Shown here: piece by piece, positions 8,095 through 16,061 of the stretch | How positions within the stretch are numbered: position 1 is the first letter of the stretch | Layout: the number at the start of each line of letters is the position of its first letter | Assembly: GCF_022921075.1 (NCBI RefSeq) | Contig: NZ_CP095050.1 | Span: 3,472,001-3,536,000 of the forward strand | Length of the DNA stretch: 64,000 nt | Direction of reading: 5' to 3' | Source: Hymenobacter sp. 5317J-9 | GTDB taxonomy: Bacteria; Bacteroidota; Bacteroidia; Cytophagales; Hymenobacteraceae | The notes under the pieces: generated by a model | Seen by the model: the letters and a program-made list of their open reading frames with translations, nothing else | What the model was told of the DNA's origin: nothing | Databases searched by the model: none | Program-made: the position numbers and the translations under genes

Positions 8095-9018
8095 ATGAAA
8101 ACCCTGCTTGTCCCCATCGACCACACCGCGGCCGCCGAACACACCCTCGCCTACGCCAACAAGCTGGCCGTGCGCTGGCCGGCCGAAGTGGTGGTGCTCT
8201 ACTGCCACCCCGCCGGCGACACTCCGGTGGCGGCCGAGCAGCTGGCCGAGGAGGAGCAGCGCCTGCGCAGCCTGGTGGAGCGCCTGCGTTACCAGCAGCT
8301 CACCCGCCACGACGGCCGCCGCATTCAATACCGCTACCGCGTGCTGGCCGGCTGCCTGCACGACCATGTGCGCCAGGAAGCCGTGCGCTGCGCCGCCGAC
8401 CTCGTGCTCATGGGCCTCGAGCACATCGACTGCGGCCGGCCGGAAGCCCCCGGCAACCACGCCGCCGCGATTGCCCAGCTGGTGAGCTGCCCCCTGCTGG
8501 TGGTGCCGCCCGGCCGCCGCGCCCTGCCCAACCGCCTGGTGTTTGCCACCGATTTCCGCACGCTGGGGCTGCACATTCTGCCCCGGCTGGCGGCGCTGGA
8601 AGGCGCATTCCCGGCCCCTCTGGACCTGGTGCAGTTCTACGCCCCCGCCGAGCGCCCCCAGCGCCGCCAGCTGAAGCAGGCCCTGAGCAAAGCCGCCGCC
8701 CACCTGGCCTGGAACTTCACCACGCCGCATTTACTCGAAGACGACGCGCCGCTCGAAGGCATCAGCGAGTTCTGCGCCCATGTGCACGCCCAGCTGCTGG
8801 TGGTGGCCCCCGGCAGCCCCGCCCAATTGCGGCAGTACTTCGACGCCTGCTACGCCACCACCCGCGCCTACCACACCCAGATTCCGGTGCTGGTGCTGCC
8901 CTCCCCGGCCGAGCGCCAGGCCAGCGTGGCCTGCTGCGAGCGCTGCGCCGCCCAGCTGGCCAAAGAACAATCCCCCAAAAGCCTGCACGCCGACTACCAC
9001 GCGGTGCGCTGGGCCTAG
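8095..9018 (+). CDS. Universal stress protein, two-domain
   Basis: 307 residues. The N-terminal UspA fold starts MKTLLVPIDHTAAAEHTLAY and carries LVLMGLEH and CPLLVVPPGRR in the nucleotide-binding region. A second, more divergent Usp-like half ends IPVLVLPS, followed by a cysteine-containing tail (VACCERCAAQL). The frame opens at 8029, but residues before MKTLLVPID are low-complexity, so ATG 8095 is chosen. No promoter box is visible in the 90-bp gap, so it may be read from the promoter at 7205. First of six Usp genes in the left half of the window. The exact ligand is unknown. Confidence 0.88.
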   Translation: MKTLLVPIDHTAAAEHTLAYANKLAVRWPAEVVVLYCHPAGDTPVAAEQLAEEEQRLRSLVERLRYQQLTRHDGRRIQYRYRVLAGCLHDHVRQEAVRCAADLVLMGLEHIDCGRPEAPGNHAAAIAQLVSCPLLVVPPGRRALPNRLVFATDFRTLGLHILPRLAALEGAFPAPLDLVQFYAPAERPQRRQLKQALSKAAAHLAWNFTTPHLLEDDAPLEGISEFCAHVHAQLLVVAPGSPAQLRQYFDACYATTRAYHTQIPVLVLPSPAERQASVACCERCAAQLAKEQSPKSLHADYHAVRWA

Positions 9019-9065
9019 CCGGTGGCTGCCCGGCGCGGCGGCCCCATCCTTATCCTGTTTTTTAA

Positions 9066-10034
9066 ATGCCCGACGTCATGTTTGCCTCGTCCGACCCCAC
9101 CGTTTCTTCCAGCTCTGCTTTTATTCCCATCGCCCCGCAGCGCACCGTGGCCGAGGGCTGGATGCGCCAGTTTCAGGACTGGCTGTGCCACCGCCTGGAA
9201 GCCGCCGATGGCAGCGGCCGGCATTTCAGCCGCGACGAGTGGCAGCACGAAGGCGGGGGGGGCGGCTGCACGCGCGTGTTTCAGCAGGGCGACGTGCTGG
9301 AGAAAGGCGGGGTGGCCTTTTCGGCGGTGTGGGGCGAGATGAGTGAGGCTGCGGCCCGCCAGCTGCTCATGCCCGACCGCCGCTTTTTTGCCACGGGCGT
9401 GAGCGTGGTGCAACACCCGCGCAGCCCGCAGGTGCCCATCTCGCACATGAATGTGCGCTATTTCGAAACGGCCAACGGCGAGGCCTGGTTTGGCGGCGGG
9501 CTCGACCTGACGCCCATTTACGTCGACGCCAAGCAGGCCCGCTGGTTTCACGAGCAGATTGCCGAAGTGTGCGCGCGCCACGACCCCGCCTACTACCCTC
9601 GCTTCAAGCAGTGGGCGGATGAGTACTTCTACCTGCCCCACCGCGGCGAGACGCGCGGCGTGGGCGGCATTTTCTTCGACCGCCTCACCGTGGGGCGCGA
9701 CGGCCTGTTTGAAGAGCTATTTTCGTTTGTACAGGACGTGGGCGAAGTGTACGGCCGCGCCTACAGCGCCATCATGCGCCAGAACGCGGCCCTGCCCTAC
9801 ACTGCGCGCCACAGCGAGTGGCAGCGCGTGCGCCGCGGCCGCTACGCCGAGTTCAACCTGGCCATCGACCGCGGCACCCGCTTCGGTCTCGAAACCGGCG
9901 GCCGCACCGAAAGCATCCTCATGAGCCTGCCGCCCCAGGCCGACTGGCACTACAACCGGGTGCCCGAGCCCGATTCGCCCGAGGCCGTGTCGCAGCAGTG
10001 GCTGCGCCAGGGCATCGACTGGCTGAGCGTGTAG
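9066..10034 (+). CDS. hemF: Coproporphyrinogen III oxidase, oxygen-dependent
   Basis: 322 residues. HemF hallmarks are present: GGGGGCTRVFQQGDVLEKGGV, SHMNVRYFE (active-site His near 127), WFGGGLDLTPIY, FYLPHRGETRGVGGIFFD, EFNLAIDRGTRFGLETGGR and ESILMSLPP. It oxidatively decarboxylates coproporphyrinogen III to protoporphyrinogen IX with O2 in haem synthesis. Its place after the oxidase cluster suggests haem supply for cbb3. ATG 9078 is an alternative start. An oxygen-dependent enzyme in a cluster with low-oxygen promoters is notable; HemF could draw on residual oxygen. Confidence 0.95.
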   Translation: MPDVMFASSDPTVSSSSAFIPIAPQRTVAEGWMRQFQDWLCHRLEAADGSGRHFSRDEWQHEGGGGGCTRVFQQGDVLEKGGVAFSAVWGEMSEAAARQLLMPDRRFFATGVSVVQHPRSPQVPISHMNVRYFETANGEAWFGGGLDLTPIYVDAKQARWFHEQIAEVCARHDPAYYPRFKQWADEYFYLPHRGETRGVGGIFFDRLTVGRDGLFEELFSFVQDVGEVYGRAYSAIMRQNAALPYTARHSEWQRVRRGRYAEFNLAIDRGTRFGLETGGRTESILMSLPPQADWHYNRVPEPDSPEAVSQQWLRQGIDWLSV

Positions 10035-10081
10035 CTTGGTTTTGGCCCCTCATAGCCCCATGCGCCCGCCCCAGCTCCCGG

Positions 10082-10148
10082 CCTGACAACAATCAGCTAA
10101 CCCGCTGCTTGCCATCAGGAAACGGTGTTGGGGCGGGCGCTTCCTTTG
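10082..10148 (+). promoter_or_regulatory. Tandem Crp/Fnr-type promoter of the PfkB-Adh-Usp operon
   Basis: The distal site CCTGACAACAATCAGC at 10082-10097 (centre 10089.5) shares its CTGACAACAATCAG core with the ccoNO distal site. A degenerate proximal site GCTGCTTGCCATCAGG lies at 10104-10119, 22 bp on. A -7-like box TTCCTTTG lies at 10141-10148, 33 bp further. A start near 10153 leaves a ~56-nt leader before ATG 10209. Confidence 0.7.
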
Positions 10149-10208
10149 GCATTGTGAGCAACCCGCGCGGCTTTTCTCCCGGGCGGCCTCCCTGCCACGC
10201 CCGTTGCC

Positions 10209-11168
10209 ATGCCCGTCGTCGTGACCCTTACCTTGAGCCCGGCCCTCGACAAAAGCACGTCGGTACCGGTCCTGGTGCCCGACCAGAAGCTGCGCTGCGC
10301 CGCGCCCGAAGTGGCGGCCGGCGGGGGCGGCATCAACGTTTCGCGCGGGCTGCGGCGGCTGGGCACGCTTTCCACGGCTGTGTTTCCGGCGGGCGGGGCC
10401 ACCGGGGCCTTCTTGCAGGAGCTGCTCACGGCCGAAGGCATTGCTCAGTGCGTGGTGCCCACATCGGCCGCTACTCGCGAAAACTTCGAAATAGAGGAAA
10501 CCAGCACCGGCCGGCAGTATCGCTTTGGCATGCCCGCCGCCGCCCTCAGCCCGACCGAGCAGCAGCGCCTGCTGGATGCGTTGGCCGGCTTTGTGCGCCC
10601 GCCCCATTTTCTGGTGGTGAGTGGCAGCCTGCCGCCGGGCGTGGCGCCGGAGTTTCTGGGCCAGGTGGTTCGTCAGGCCCGCGCCGCCGGCACCCGCGTG
10701 GTGGCCGATACCTCGGGCCCGGCCCTGCGCGAGGCGGTGGAAGCTGGCGCCTTCCTCATCAAGCCCAACCGCGAAGAGCTTGCCCAATTGGCCGGCGCCG
10801 GGCCGCTGGCCGATGACGCCGCGCTGCTGGCCGCGGCCCGGCCGCTGGTGGGGCCGGGCGGCTGCGGCGCCGTGCTGGTGTCGCTGGGCGCGCAGGGCGC
10901 CTGCCTGGTGGCCCCGGGAGTAGAAGAATTCATTGCCGCGCCTCCCGCCAGGCGGCGCAGCACCGTGGGCGCCGGCGACAGCCTGGTGGCCGGTCTGGTG
11001 CACGCGCTGGTCCACGGCCACTCCCTGCGCGAGGCCGCCCGTCTGGGCGTGGCCTGCGGCACGGCCGCCACCCTCAACCCCGGCACCGAGCTATTTCAGC
11101 GGGCCGAGGCCGAAGCCCTGCACCGGGAGATGCTGCGCACCATGCCCGCCGAGTACGCCCTGGCCTGA
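10209..11168 (+). CDS. PfkB-family hexose/fructose-phosphate kinase
   Basis: 319 residues of the ribokinase/PfkB fold. The first signature is the glycine-rich AAGGGGINVSRGLRRLG near residues 36-52. The second is STVGAGDSLVAGLVHALVHG, with the catalytic aspartate in GAGDS near residue 256. The N-terminus VVVTLTLSPALDKS is typical of 1-phosphofructokinase, tagatose-6-phosphate kinase and minor 6-phosphofructokinase (PfkB); sequence alone does not decide. It is the first gene behind a tandem Fnr-type promoter and is followed by an alcohol dehydrogenase and a Usp. Similar kinases occur in the E. coli and mycobacterial stress regulons, so a glycolytic role under oxygen limitation is plausible. Confidence 0.88.
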   Translation: MPVVVTLTLSPALDKSTSVPVLVPDQKLRCAAPEVAAGGGGINVSRGLRRLGTLSTAVFPAGGATGAFLQELLTAEGIAQCVVPTSAATRENFEIEETSTGRQYRFGMPAAALSPTEQQRLLDALAGFVRPPHFLVVSGSLPPGVAPEFLGQVVRQARAAGTRVVADTSGPALREAVEAGAFLIKPNREELAQLAGAGPLADDAALLAAARPLVGPGGCGAVLVSLGAQGACLVAPGVEEFIAAPPARRRSTVGAGDSLVAGLVHALVHGHSLREAARLGVACGTAATLNPGTELFQRAEAEALHREMLRTMPAEYALA

Positions 11169-11218
11169 AGCCGCCATTCACCGCTTTCTCACCTGTTCAT
11201 CCACCTCTTCTTATTGCC

Positions 11219-12307
11219 ATGATACCCAACACCATGAAAGCCGCCGTGTGCCATGCCTACGGCCAGCCTCTGCGCCTCGAGCAGGTTCCGGTGCCGGCCG
11301 TGCCGGCGGGCCGCATCCTTGTGCAAGTGGCCGCCTGCGGGGTGTGCCACACCGATTTGCACGCCATCGACGGCGACTGGCCCGTGAAGGCCACGCTGCC
11401 CCTCATTCCGGGCCACGAGGGCGTGGGCACGGTGGTGGCCGTGGGCGAAGGCGTGGAGCACGTGCGCCTCGGCGACCGGGTGGGCGTGCCCTGGCTGCAC
11501 ACCGCCTGCGGCCACTGCGAATACTGCCTCACCGGCTGGGAAACCCTGTGCCCGCAGCAGCAAAATACCGGCTACTCGGTGCCCGGCAGCTACGCAGAAT
11601 ACGTGCTGGCCGACCCCAACTACGTGGGCCTGCTACCCGACAACCTGTCGTTTCAGGAGGCCGCGCCCATTCTCTGCGCCGGCGTCACGGTGTATAAGGG
11701 CCTGAAGGAAACCGAGGTGAAACCCGGCCAGTGGGTGGTGATTTCGGGCGTGGGCGGGCTGGGCCACTTGGCCGTGCAATACGCCCGGTCCATGGGCATG
11801 CGCGTGGCGGCCGTGGACGTGCAGGCCGACAAGCTGCGCCTGGCCCAGTCGGTGGGCGCCGAAGTGGCCATCAACGCCGCCGAGGAAGACGCCGTGGCGG
11901 CGGTGCAGCAGCGCATTGGCGGGGCGCACGGGGTGCTCATCACGGCGGCGTCGCAGCCGGCGTTTGCGCAGGGCGTGGGCATGCTGCGGCGCGGCGGCAC
12001 CCTGGCGCTGGTGGGCCTGCCGCCCGGCGAGTTTCCGCTCAACATTTTCGAGATGGTGCTCACCCGCAAAACCGTGCGCGGCTCCATTGTGGGCACCCGC
12101 CAGGACCTCACCGAAAGCCTGGCTTTCGCCGCCAGCGGCCAGGTGAAGGTGCATTACCGCTGCGAACCCCTCGAAAACATCAACCAGGTGCTCGATGCGC
12201 TGAAAGCGGGCACCATTCAGGGCCGCGTGGTGCTCGACCTGACCCTGCCGGCGCCCGCAACGGAGGCGGCACAAGCCACCCGGCAGCCGGAAGCAGCAGC
12301 CGTGTAG
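11219..12307 (+). CDS. adhP: Zinc-dependent alcohol dehydrogenase, AdhP type
   Basis: 362 residues, medium-chain dehydrogenase. Catalytic zinc ligands: C40 in CGVCHTDLH and H66-E67 in GHEGVG. Structural zinc cysteines: C97, C100, C103 and C111 (ACGHCEYCLTGWETLC). The NAD-binding motif ISGVGGLGHLAVQYA follows. The length and the CHTDLHA(I/V)DGDWP stretch match the AdhP ethanol dehydrogenase group, which interconverts ethanol and acetaldehyde with NAD and is often oxygen-regulated. ATG 11234 (MKAAVCHAYG) is an equally good start. It lies 50 bp after the PfkB gene and 51 bp before a Usp gene, with no new promoter visible. Confidence 0.9.
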   Translation: MIPNTMKAAVCHAYGQPLRLEQVPVPAVPAGRILVQVAACGVCHTDLHAIDGDWPVKATLPLIPGHEGVGTVVAVGEGVEHVRLGDRVGVPWLHTACGHCEYCLTGWETLCPQQQNTGYSVPGSYAEYVLADPNYVGLLPDNLSFQEAAPILCAGVTVYKGLKETEVKPGQWVVISGVGGLGHLAVQYARSMGMRVAAVDVQADKLRLAQSVGAEVAINAAEEDAVAAVQQRIGGAHGVLITAASQPAFAQGVGMLRRGGTLALVGLPPGEFPLNIFEMVLTRKTVRGSIVGTRQDLTESLAFAASGQVKVHYRCEPLENINQVLDALKAGTIQGRVVLDLTLPAPATEAAQATRQPEAAAV

Positions 12308-12358
12308 CCCGCCCCTAACCCGTCTATTCCATTTGATTCCCTTTTTCCACTTTTTCTC

Positions 12359-13228
12359 ATGAAAAACATCCTCGTTCCCACCGACTTTTCGGCCGAGTCG
12401 CATCACGCGTTTGAAGTGGCCGTGCGCCTGGCGGCCCGCATCGGGGGCCGCGTGCTGCTGCTGCACGCCATCGAGCTGCCCGAAACGGCCAACTTCAGCA
12501 CCTACGGCGGGCCGGTGGGCGGCACCGAGCTGCCCAACAGCAGCGACCCCATGGAAGACGTTTTCGTCATCAAGCTGCTGCAGGCTACCAAAACCCGCCT
12601 GCATCGCCTCCTGGCCGAAGCCGCCGCCCTGGCGCCCGGCGTGCCGGTGCAGGAGTTTGTGCAGGCTGCGCGGCTGAGCGAGGCCCTGGCCAGCATGTTC
12701 ACCCACCAGACCATTGATTTGGTCGTGATTGGGGCACAGGGCCACACGGCCGCCGAGCATTTCTTCTTCGGCTCGAACACCGAGCGGCTGGTGCGCACGG
12801 CCCCCTGCCCCGTGCTGGCCGTGAAGCACCCGGTCGAAGCCTTTGAGGTGCAGCGCCTGGTGTTTCCGTCCGATTTTTCGGCCGAGGCCGACCGCGCCGT
12901 GTCCGAGCTGCGCCGCGTGCAGGCCCTCTTCCCCGAGGCCGTGCTGCACCTGTTGAACGTGGTAGCCTCGGCCGGCCAGGAAGAGGCGGCCCGCGAAAAA
13001 ATTACCGCCTTTGCCAGCCGCCACCAGCTGCGGTCCTACGAAGCCGCCGTCACGCTCGCCGACCGGCCCAGCGAAGGCATTACGCGGTATGCTTACCAGG
13101 TGCAGGCCGACCTGGTGCTGCTGCCCACGCACGGCCGCACCGGCCTTAGCCGCTTCCTGCAGGCCAGCATTGCCGAAAACGTGGCCACCCACGCCTTCCC
13201 GCCGGTGCTCACCTTCCAGCTAAATTAG
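12359..13228 (+). CDS. Universal stress protein, two-domain, stop codon created by IS insertion
   Basis: 289 residues with two UspA halves: MKNILVPTDFSAESHHAFEV with VIGAQGHTAAEHFFFGSNTE in the first, and LVFPSDFSAEADRAVSE with LLPTHGRTGLSRFLQASIAE in the second. The G-x2-G-x9-G-(S/T) type ATP motif is recognisable in the first half (GAQGHTAAEHFFFGSNTERL). The last three bases, TAG, consist of the TA target duplicate plus the first G of the insertion sequence. Without the element the codon would read TAA, so the protein is unchanged. Its natural terminator is now beyond the element at 14044. Confidence 0.9.
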   Translation: MKNILVPTDFSAESHHAFEVAVRLAARIGGRVLLLHAIELPETANFSTYGGPVGGTELPNSSDPMEDVFVIKLLQATKTRLHRLLAEAAALAPGVPVQEFVQAARLSEALASMFTHQTIDLVVIGAQGHTAAEHFFFGSNTERLVRTAPCPVLAVKHPVEAFEVQRLVFPSDFSAEADRAVSELRRVQALFPEAVLHLLNVVASAGQEEAAREKITAFASRHQLRSYEAAVTLADRPSEGITRYAYQVQADLVLLPTHGRTGLSRFLQASIAENVATHAFPPVLTFQLN

Positions 13229-14021
13229 GAAGTGTTAACAGTCGCGTAGCCACAGGACGGTTGCAGCGAGGTGAATAAAGGCCAAAAAATGCGCATCGAG
13301 TTTGTCATACCGGGTGGCCACGCGGCGAAACTGCTTGAGGCGGCTGAAAAGGCGCTCAATGGGGTGACGTTGGGCGTAACGCGCCGCGTCGTAGCCCCGC
13401 GGGTAGCGGCGCTTGCACCGGGGCGGAATCACGGCACAGGTGCCGCGGGCAGCCAGGGTGGCCACGAGCGGGTCGGAATCGTAGCCCCGGTCGGCCACGA
13501 GGTAGGCCGGGGCCAGCCCGTCGAGCAGCGGCAGCGCTTGCGGGGCGTCGTGGCGCTGGCCGGCTGTCAGGCTGCCGCGCACGAACCGGCCCCCAGCGTC
13601 GGCCACCGCGTGCAGCTTGGTGGTCAATCCGCCGCGGCTACGCCCCAGGGCTTGCGGCCCGTTTTTTTGCGTGCCCCGCTCGCGTGTTGGTGCACCCGCA
13701 CGGTGGTCGAGTCGACCAGCAGCGTGTGCAGCGCGTCGTCCTCTTGCACGGCGGCCAGCACCCGGGCCCACACGCCCGAGGCGGTCCAGCGCTGGAAGCG
13801 CGTGTATGTTGTGTGCCAGTTGCCCCACGCGGCCGGCAAGGCACGCCAGCGGCAGCCGTTGCGCAACAACCACAGCACCGCTTCTACAAAACGGCGGTTG
13901 TCCTGGCCCCGGCCACCTTTCGTGCCTTCCCGACCCGGCAGCAGCGGCGCGATGCGGGCCCACTGCGCGTCTGTGAGCAAATAATCCATACCCCAAATTA
14001 ATACCTACTGTTAACACTTCC
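13228..14021 (-). mobile_element. IS5-family insertion sequence, IS427-like
   Basis: 794 bp bounded by perfect 14-bp terminal inverted repeats, GGAAGTGTTAACAG at 13228-13241 and its complement at 14008-14021. TA flanks both ends (13226-13227 and 14022-14023), the TA duplication typical of the IS427 group. Both ends and both transposase frames are intact, so it may still be active. It inserted into the stop codon of the upstream usp gene. Confidence 0.93.
13235..13989 (-). CDS. IS5-family DDE transposase made by -1 frameshift (OrfA/OrfB)
   Basis: OrfA runs from ATG 13989 to a stop at 13624 (121 residues; MDYLLTDAQWARIAPLLPGR, with the first catalytic Asp in LLVDSTTV). OrfB lies in the -1 frame and ends at 13235 (LTTKLHAVADAGG; second Asp in YLVADRGYDSD; final Glu in IERLFSRLKQFRRVATRYDK). 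The frames overlap at a run of seven A on the coding strand (13662-13668), a classic slippery site within ARKKTGR / QKNGPQ. Frameshifting there gives one full transposase of ~250 residues, as known for this IS group. Confidence 0.9.
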
Positions 14022-14043
14022 TAAGGAGTTACCTCCCACACAC

Positions 14044-14076
14044 AAAAGGCCCGGAAGCTTCAGTTTCCGGGCCTTT
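14044..14076 (+). terminator. Rho-independent type hairpin, original terminator of the usp operon
   Basis: The inverted repeat aaaggcccggaa / ttccgggccttt has a 7-nt loop and T residues on one side. It lies just beyond the IS and before the converging mlaD gene, so it may serve both strands. Before insertion it would have been ~20 bp after the usp stop codon. Confidence 0.8.
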
Positions 14077-14108
14077 CTGCGTTGTATGCTGAGCGCAAGC
14101 GGCGCTAG

Positions 14109-15104
14109 CTAGTTGGCGGGGTGGCCGGCCAGGGGCGCGGCCTGTTTGCGGGCGGCTTTTTTCTGCTGGCGGCGCAGGTAGCCGCGCAGCAGGAAGTTGT
14201 GTTGCAAGGCATCCATGCTGCGGCTGAAGCCGGCGGTGCCCTGCTCCGCGTGCTGCAGGGTGCGGCGCAGCTGGCGGCTGGCCGCCGTGTCGGCCAGCAG
14301 CGTGTGCAGGGGGCCGGCACCAGCACGCAGCTGCGTTTTCACGCCCGAAAGCAAGGCATTGAGCGTGTCGGAGCTGCCGGCCAGGCGGCGTGAGGCGTGG
14401 TTTAGCTGCCGGCCAAAGGCCGAGTCGGTGAGCAGGTAGCCTAGTGGGCCCCGCCCCCGCCGCACCCCGCCGGTGAGGCCGGCCACGTCCCGCGAGGCCG
14501 CGTTGAGCTGCGCCGAAGCCGCGGCGGCGTTGCGCAGGCTGCGGCGCAGGTTGTCGGCCAGGGCGCGGTCATCGAGCAGCTCCCACAGGGCCCGGCTGCC
14601 GTTGAGCTTGCCGGTAATCTGGCGCAGGTCCTGGGTGATGCCCACGAGGTTTTTGTTGGAGATATCGAGCGTGCCAAGCAGGTCTTCCACGCCCAACGGC
14701 TGGCGGGTGCGCAGCTGGTCGCCGGCCTGCACGGGGGGCGCCGCACCGCGGCCGGGCGCCAGGTTGATGATGGTGTTGCCCACCAGCCCATCGGTGCCAA
14801 TGGTGGCCACGGCGTTCTGGTGCACAAAGGGTTGGGCATCGCGGTTGAGGTTGATAAACACGCGCACGGTGCTGTCGTTGCGCAGCGCAATCTCGCGCAC
14901 GGTGCCCACCGTGATGCCGCCGAGCCGCACATTATTCCCCGTGAGCAGGCCCGACACGTTGCGGAAATCGGCCTGCACCATCAGGCTGCGGCTGAACAGG
15001 TTTTGCTGGCGGCCCAGCAGGTACAGCGTGGCCAGCAGGCACGCCATGCCCACGACCACAAACAGGCCCAGCTTCACATAATTTCCGGTCGGGCGTTGGG
15101 GCAT
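14109..15104 (-). CDS. mlaD: MlaD-family outer-membrane lipid transport protein (MCE domain)
   Basis: 331 residues. One N-terminal helix (KLGLFVVVGMACLLATLYLLG) is followed by the MCE domain (FRNVSGLLTGNNVRLGGITVG, GTDGLVGNTIINLAPG) and a long helical C-terminal region. MCE proteins form periplasmic rings that pass phospholipids between membranes, together with the permease MlaE and ATPase MlaF encoded upstream. Between mlaF and mlaD lie 160 bp holding tandem 7-bp repeats and a palindromic repeat, an insertion-like interruption of an otherwise tight operon. Confidence 0.9.
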   Translation of the reverse strand: MPQRPTGNYVKLGLFVVVGMACLLATLYLLGRQQNLFSRSLMVQADFRNVSGLLTGNNVRLGGITVGTVREIALRNDSTVRVFINLNRDAQPFVHQNAVATIGTDGLVGNTIINLAPGRGAAPPVQAGDQLRTRQPLGVEDLLGTLDISNKNLVGITQDLRQITGKLNGSRALWELLDDRALADNLRRSLRNAAAASAQLNAASRDVAGLTGGVRRGRGPLGYLLTDSAFGRQLNHASRRLAGSSDTLNALLSGVKTQLRAGAGPLHTLLADTAASRQLRRTLQHAEQGTAGFSRSMDALQHNFLLRGYLRRQQKKAARKQAAPLAGHPAN

Positions 15105-15114
15105 GGGGGTAGTG

Positions 15115-15149
15115 GTGAGCAGTGAGCAGTGAGCAGTGAGCAGTGAGCA
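15115..15149 (+). repeat. Five tandem copies of a 7-bp unit (gtgagca)
   Basis: Perfect head-to-tail heptamers just upstream of mlaD and next to palindromic repeat copy 2. They may be a slipped-strand product formed when the palindromic element arrived. They are inside the mlaF-mlaD spacer, so copy number could alter the mlaD leader. Confidence 0.88.
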
Positions 15150-15153
15150 AAAA

Positions 15154-15257
15154 GAACGTCATGCAGAGCGTAGCGAAGCATCTCGCTTGTAGTGGCAAAC
15201 CAATCGATTAGACTACTTGAGCATGCGAGATACTTCGCTGCACTCTGCATGACGTTC
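15154..15257. repeat. Palindromic ~100-bp intergenic repeat, copy 2
   Basis: Left arm gaacgtcatgcagagcgtag...catctcgc; right arm gcgagatacttcgctgcact...catgacgttc. It is the same family as the copy at 3583, with a few arm mismatches and an unrelated loop. It separates mlaF from mlaD. Confidence 0.85.
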
Positions 15258-15264
15258 ACTTATA

Positions 15265-16050
15265 TCAAGCAAAAAACTCGTGCACTTTCGGGTCAGCTGC
15301 TACGGCCAACTCTTCATAAGAACCTTCGGCGTAGCAGCGGCCGTCCACAAGCAGCACCACGCGGTCAGCCACGAGGCGCACGCAGCTCATGTCGTGCGAG
15401 ATGACGAGGGCCGAGGTGTGGTATTTCTGCTGCACTTCGCGGATTAAGTGGCTGATTTCGCGGGCCGTTACCGGGTCGAGGCCGGTGGTGGGTTCGTCGT
15501 AGAGGATGATTTCGGGGCGCAGGATGAGGGTGCGGGCCAGGGCGATGCGCTTACGCATACCGCCCGAGAGCTCGGCGGGCATCATGTCGGCGGTGTGCTC
15601 CAGGCCCACGTCGGCCAGGGCCTGGCGCACCAGAGCGGCTTCTTCGGCCGGGCCGTGGGCCAGCCAGTGCCGCCGCAGCGGAAAGAGCAGGTTGTCGCGC
15701 ACGGTCATCGAATCATATAGGGCATTGCTCTGGAACAGGAAGCCGACCTTGGCCCGCAGCCGGTCCATGACTTCGTGGCCAAGGGTGGCCACGTCCTGGC
15801 CCAGCACGGTGATTTGGCCGGCATCGGGCGCAAGCAAGCCGATGATGCACTTGATGAGCACCGACTTGCCCGAGCCCGACTTGCCCAGCACCACCACGTT
15901 TTCGCCCCGGCGCAGGGCTAGCGAAAAGTCGTGCAGCACGTGGTTGTCGCCAAACGACTTATTCAGGTGCGCCACCGTGAGCACGGCCTCAGCGGCAGAC
16001 GACGGGACAGCCGCGGCGGGCATTTCCTGGACGATGGAGTCGGGTTGCAT
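15265..16050 (-). CDS. mlaF: MlaF-type ABC transporter ATPase
   Basis: 261 residues. Walker A VLGKSGSGKSVLIK, Q-loop FLFQSNALYDSMTV, signature LSGGMRKRIALARTL, Walker B IILYDEPTTGLDPV and the switch histidine in ALVISHDM are all present. The MRKR signature and FQ(S/G)NALYDSMTV are typical of the Mla/MCE lipid-transport ATPases. It lies 11 bp after mlaE and works with it at the inner membrane. The N-terminal ~20 residues before AVLTVAHLNKSFG are variable; the exact start is not certain. Confidence 0.93.
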   Translation of the reverse strand: MQPDSIVQEMPAAAVPSSAAEAVLTVAHLNKSFGDNHVLHDFSLALRRGENVVVLGKSGSGKSVLIKCIIGLLAPDAGQITVLGQDVATLGHEVMDRLRAKVGFLFQSNALYDSMTVRDNLLFPLRRHWLAHGPAEEAALVRQALADVGLEHTADMMPAELSGGMRKRIALARTLILRPEIILYDEPTTGLDPVTAREISHLIREVQQKYHTSALVISHDMSCVRLVADRVVLLVDGRCYAEGSYEELAVAADPKVHEFFA

Positions 16051-16061
16051 GGCGGCTTGCG

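Noticed and set aside
15115..15149. Short repeat array as CRISPR
   Set aside because: Units are 7 bp with no spacers; simple tandem repeat.
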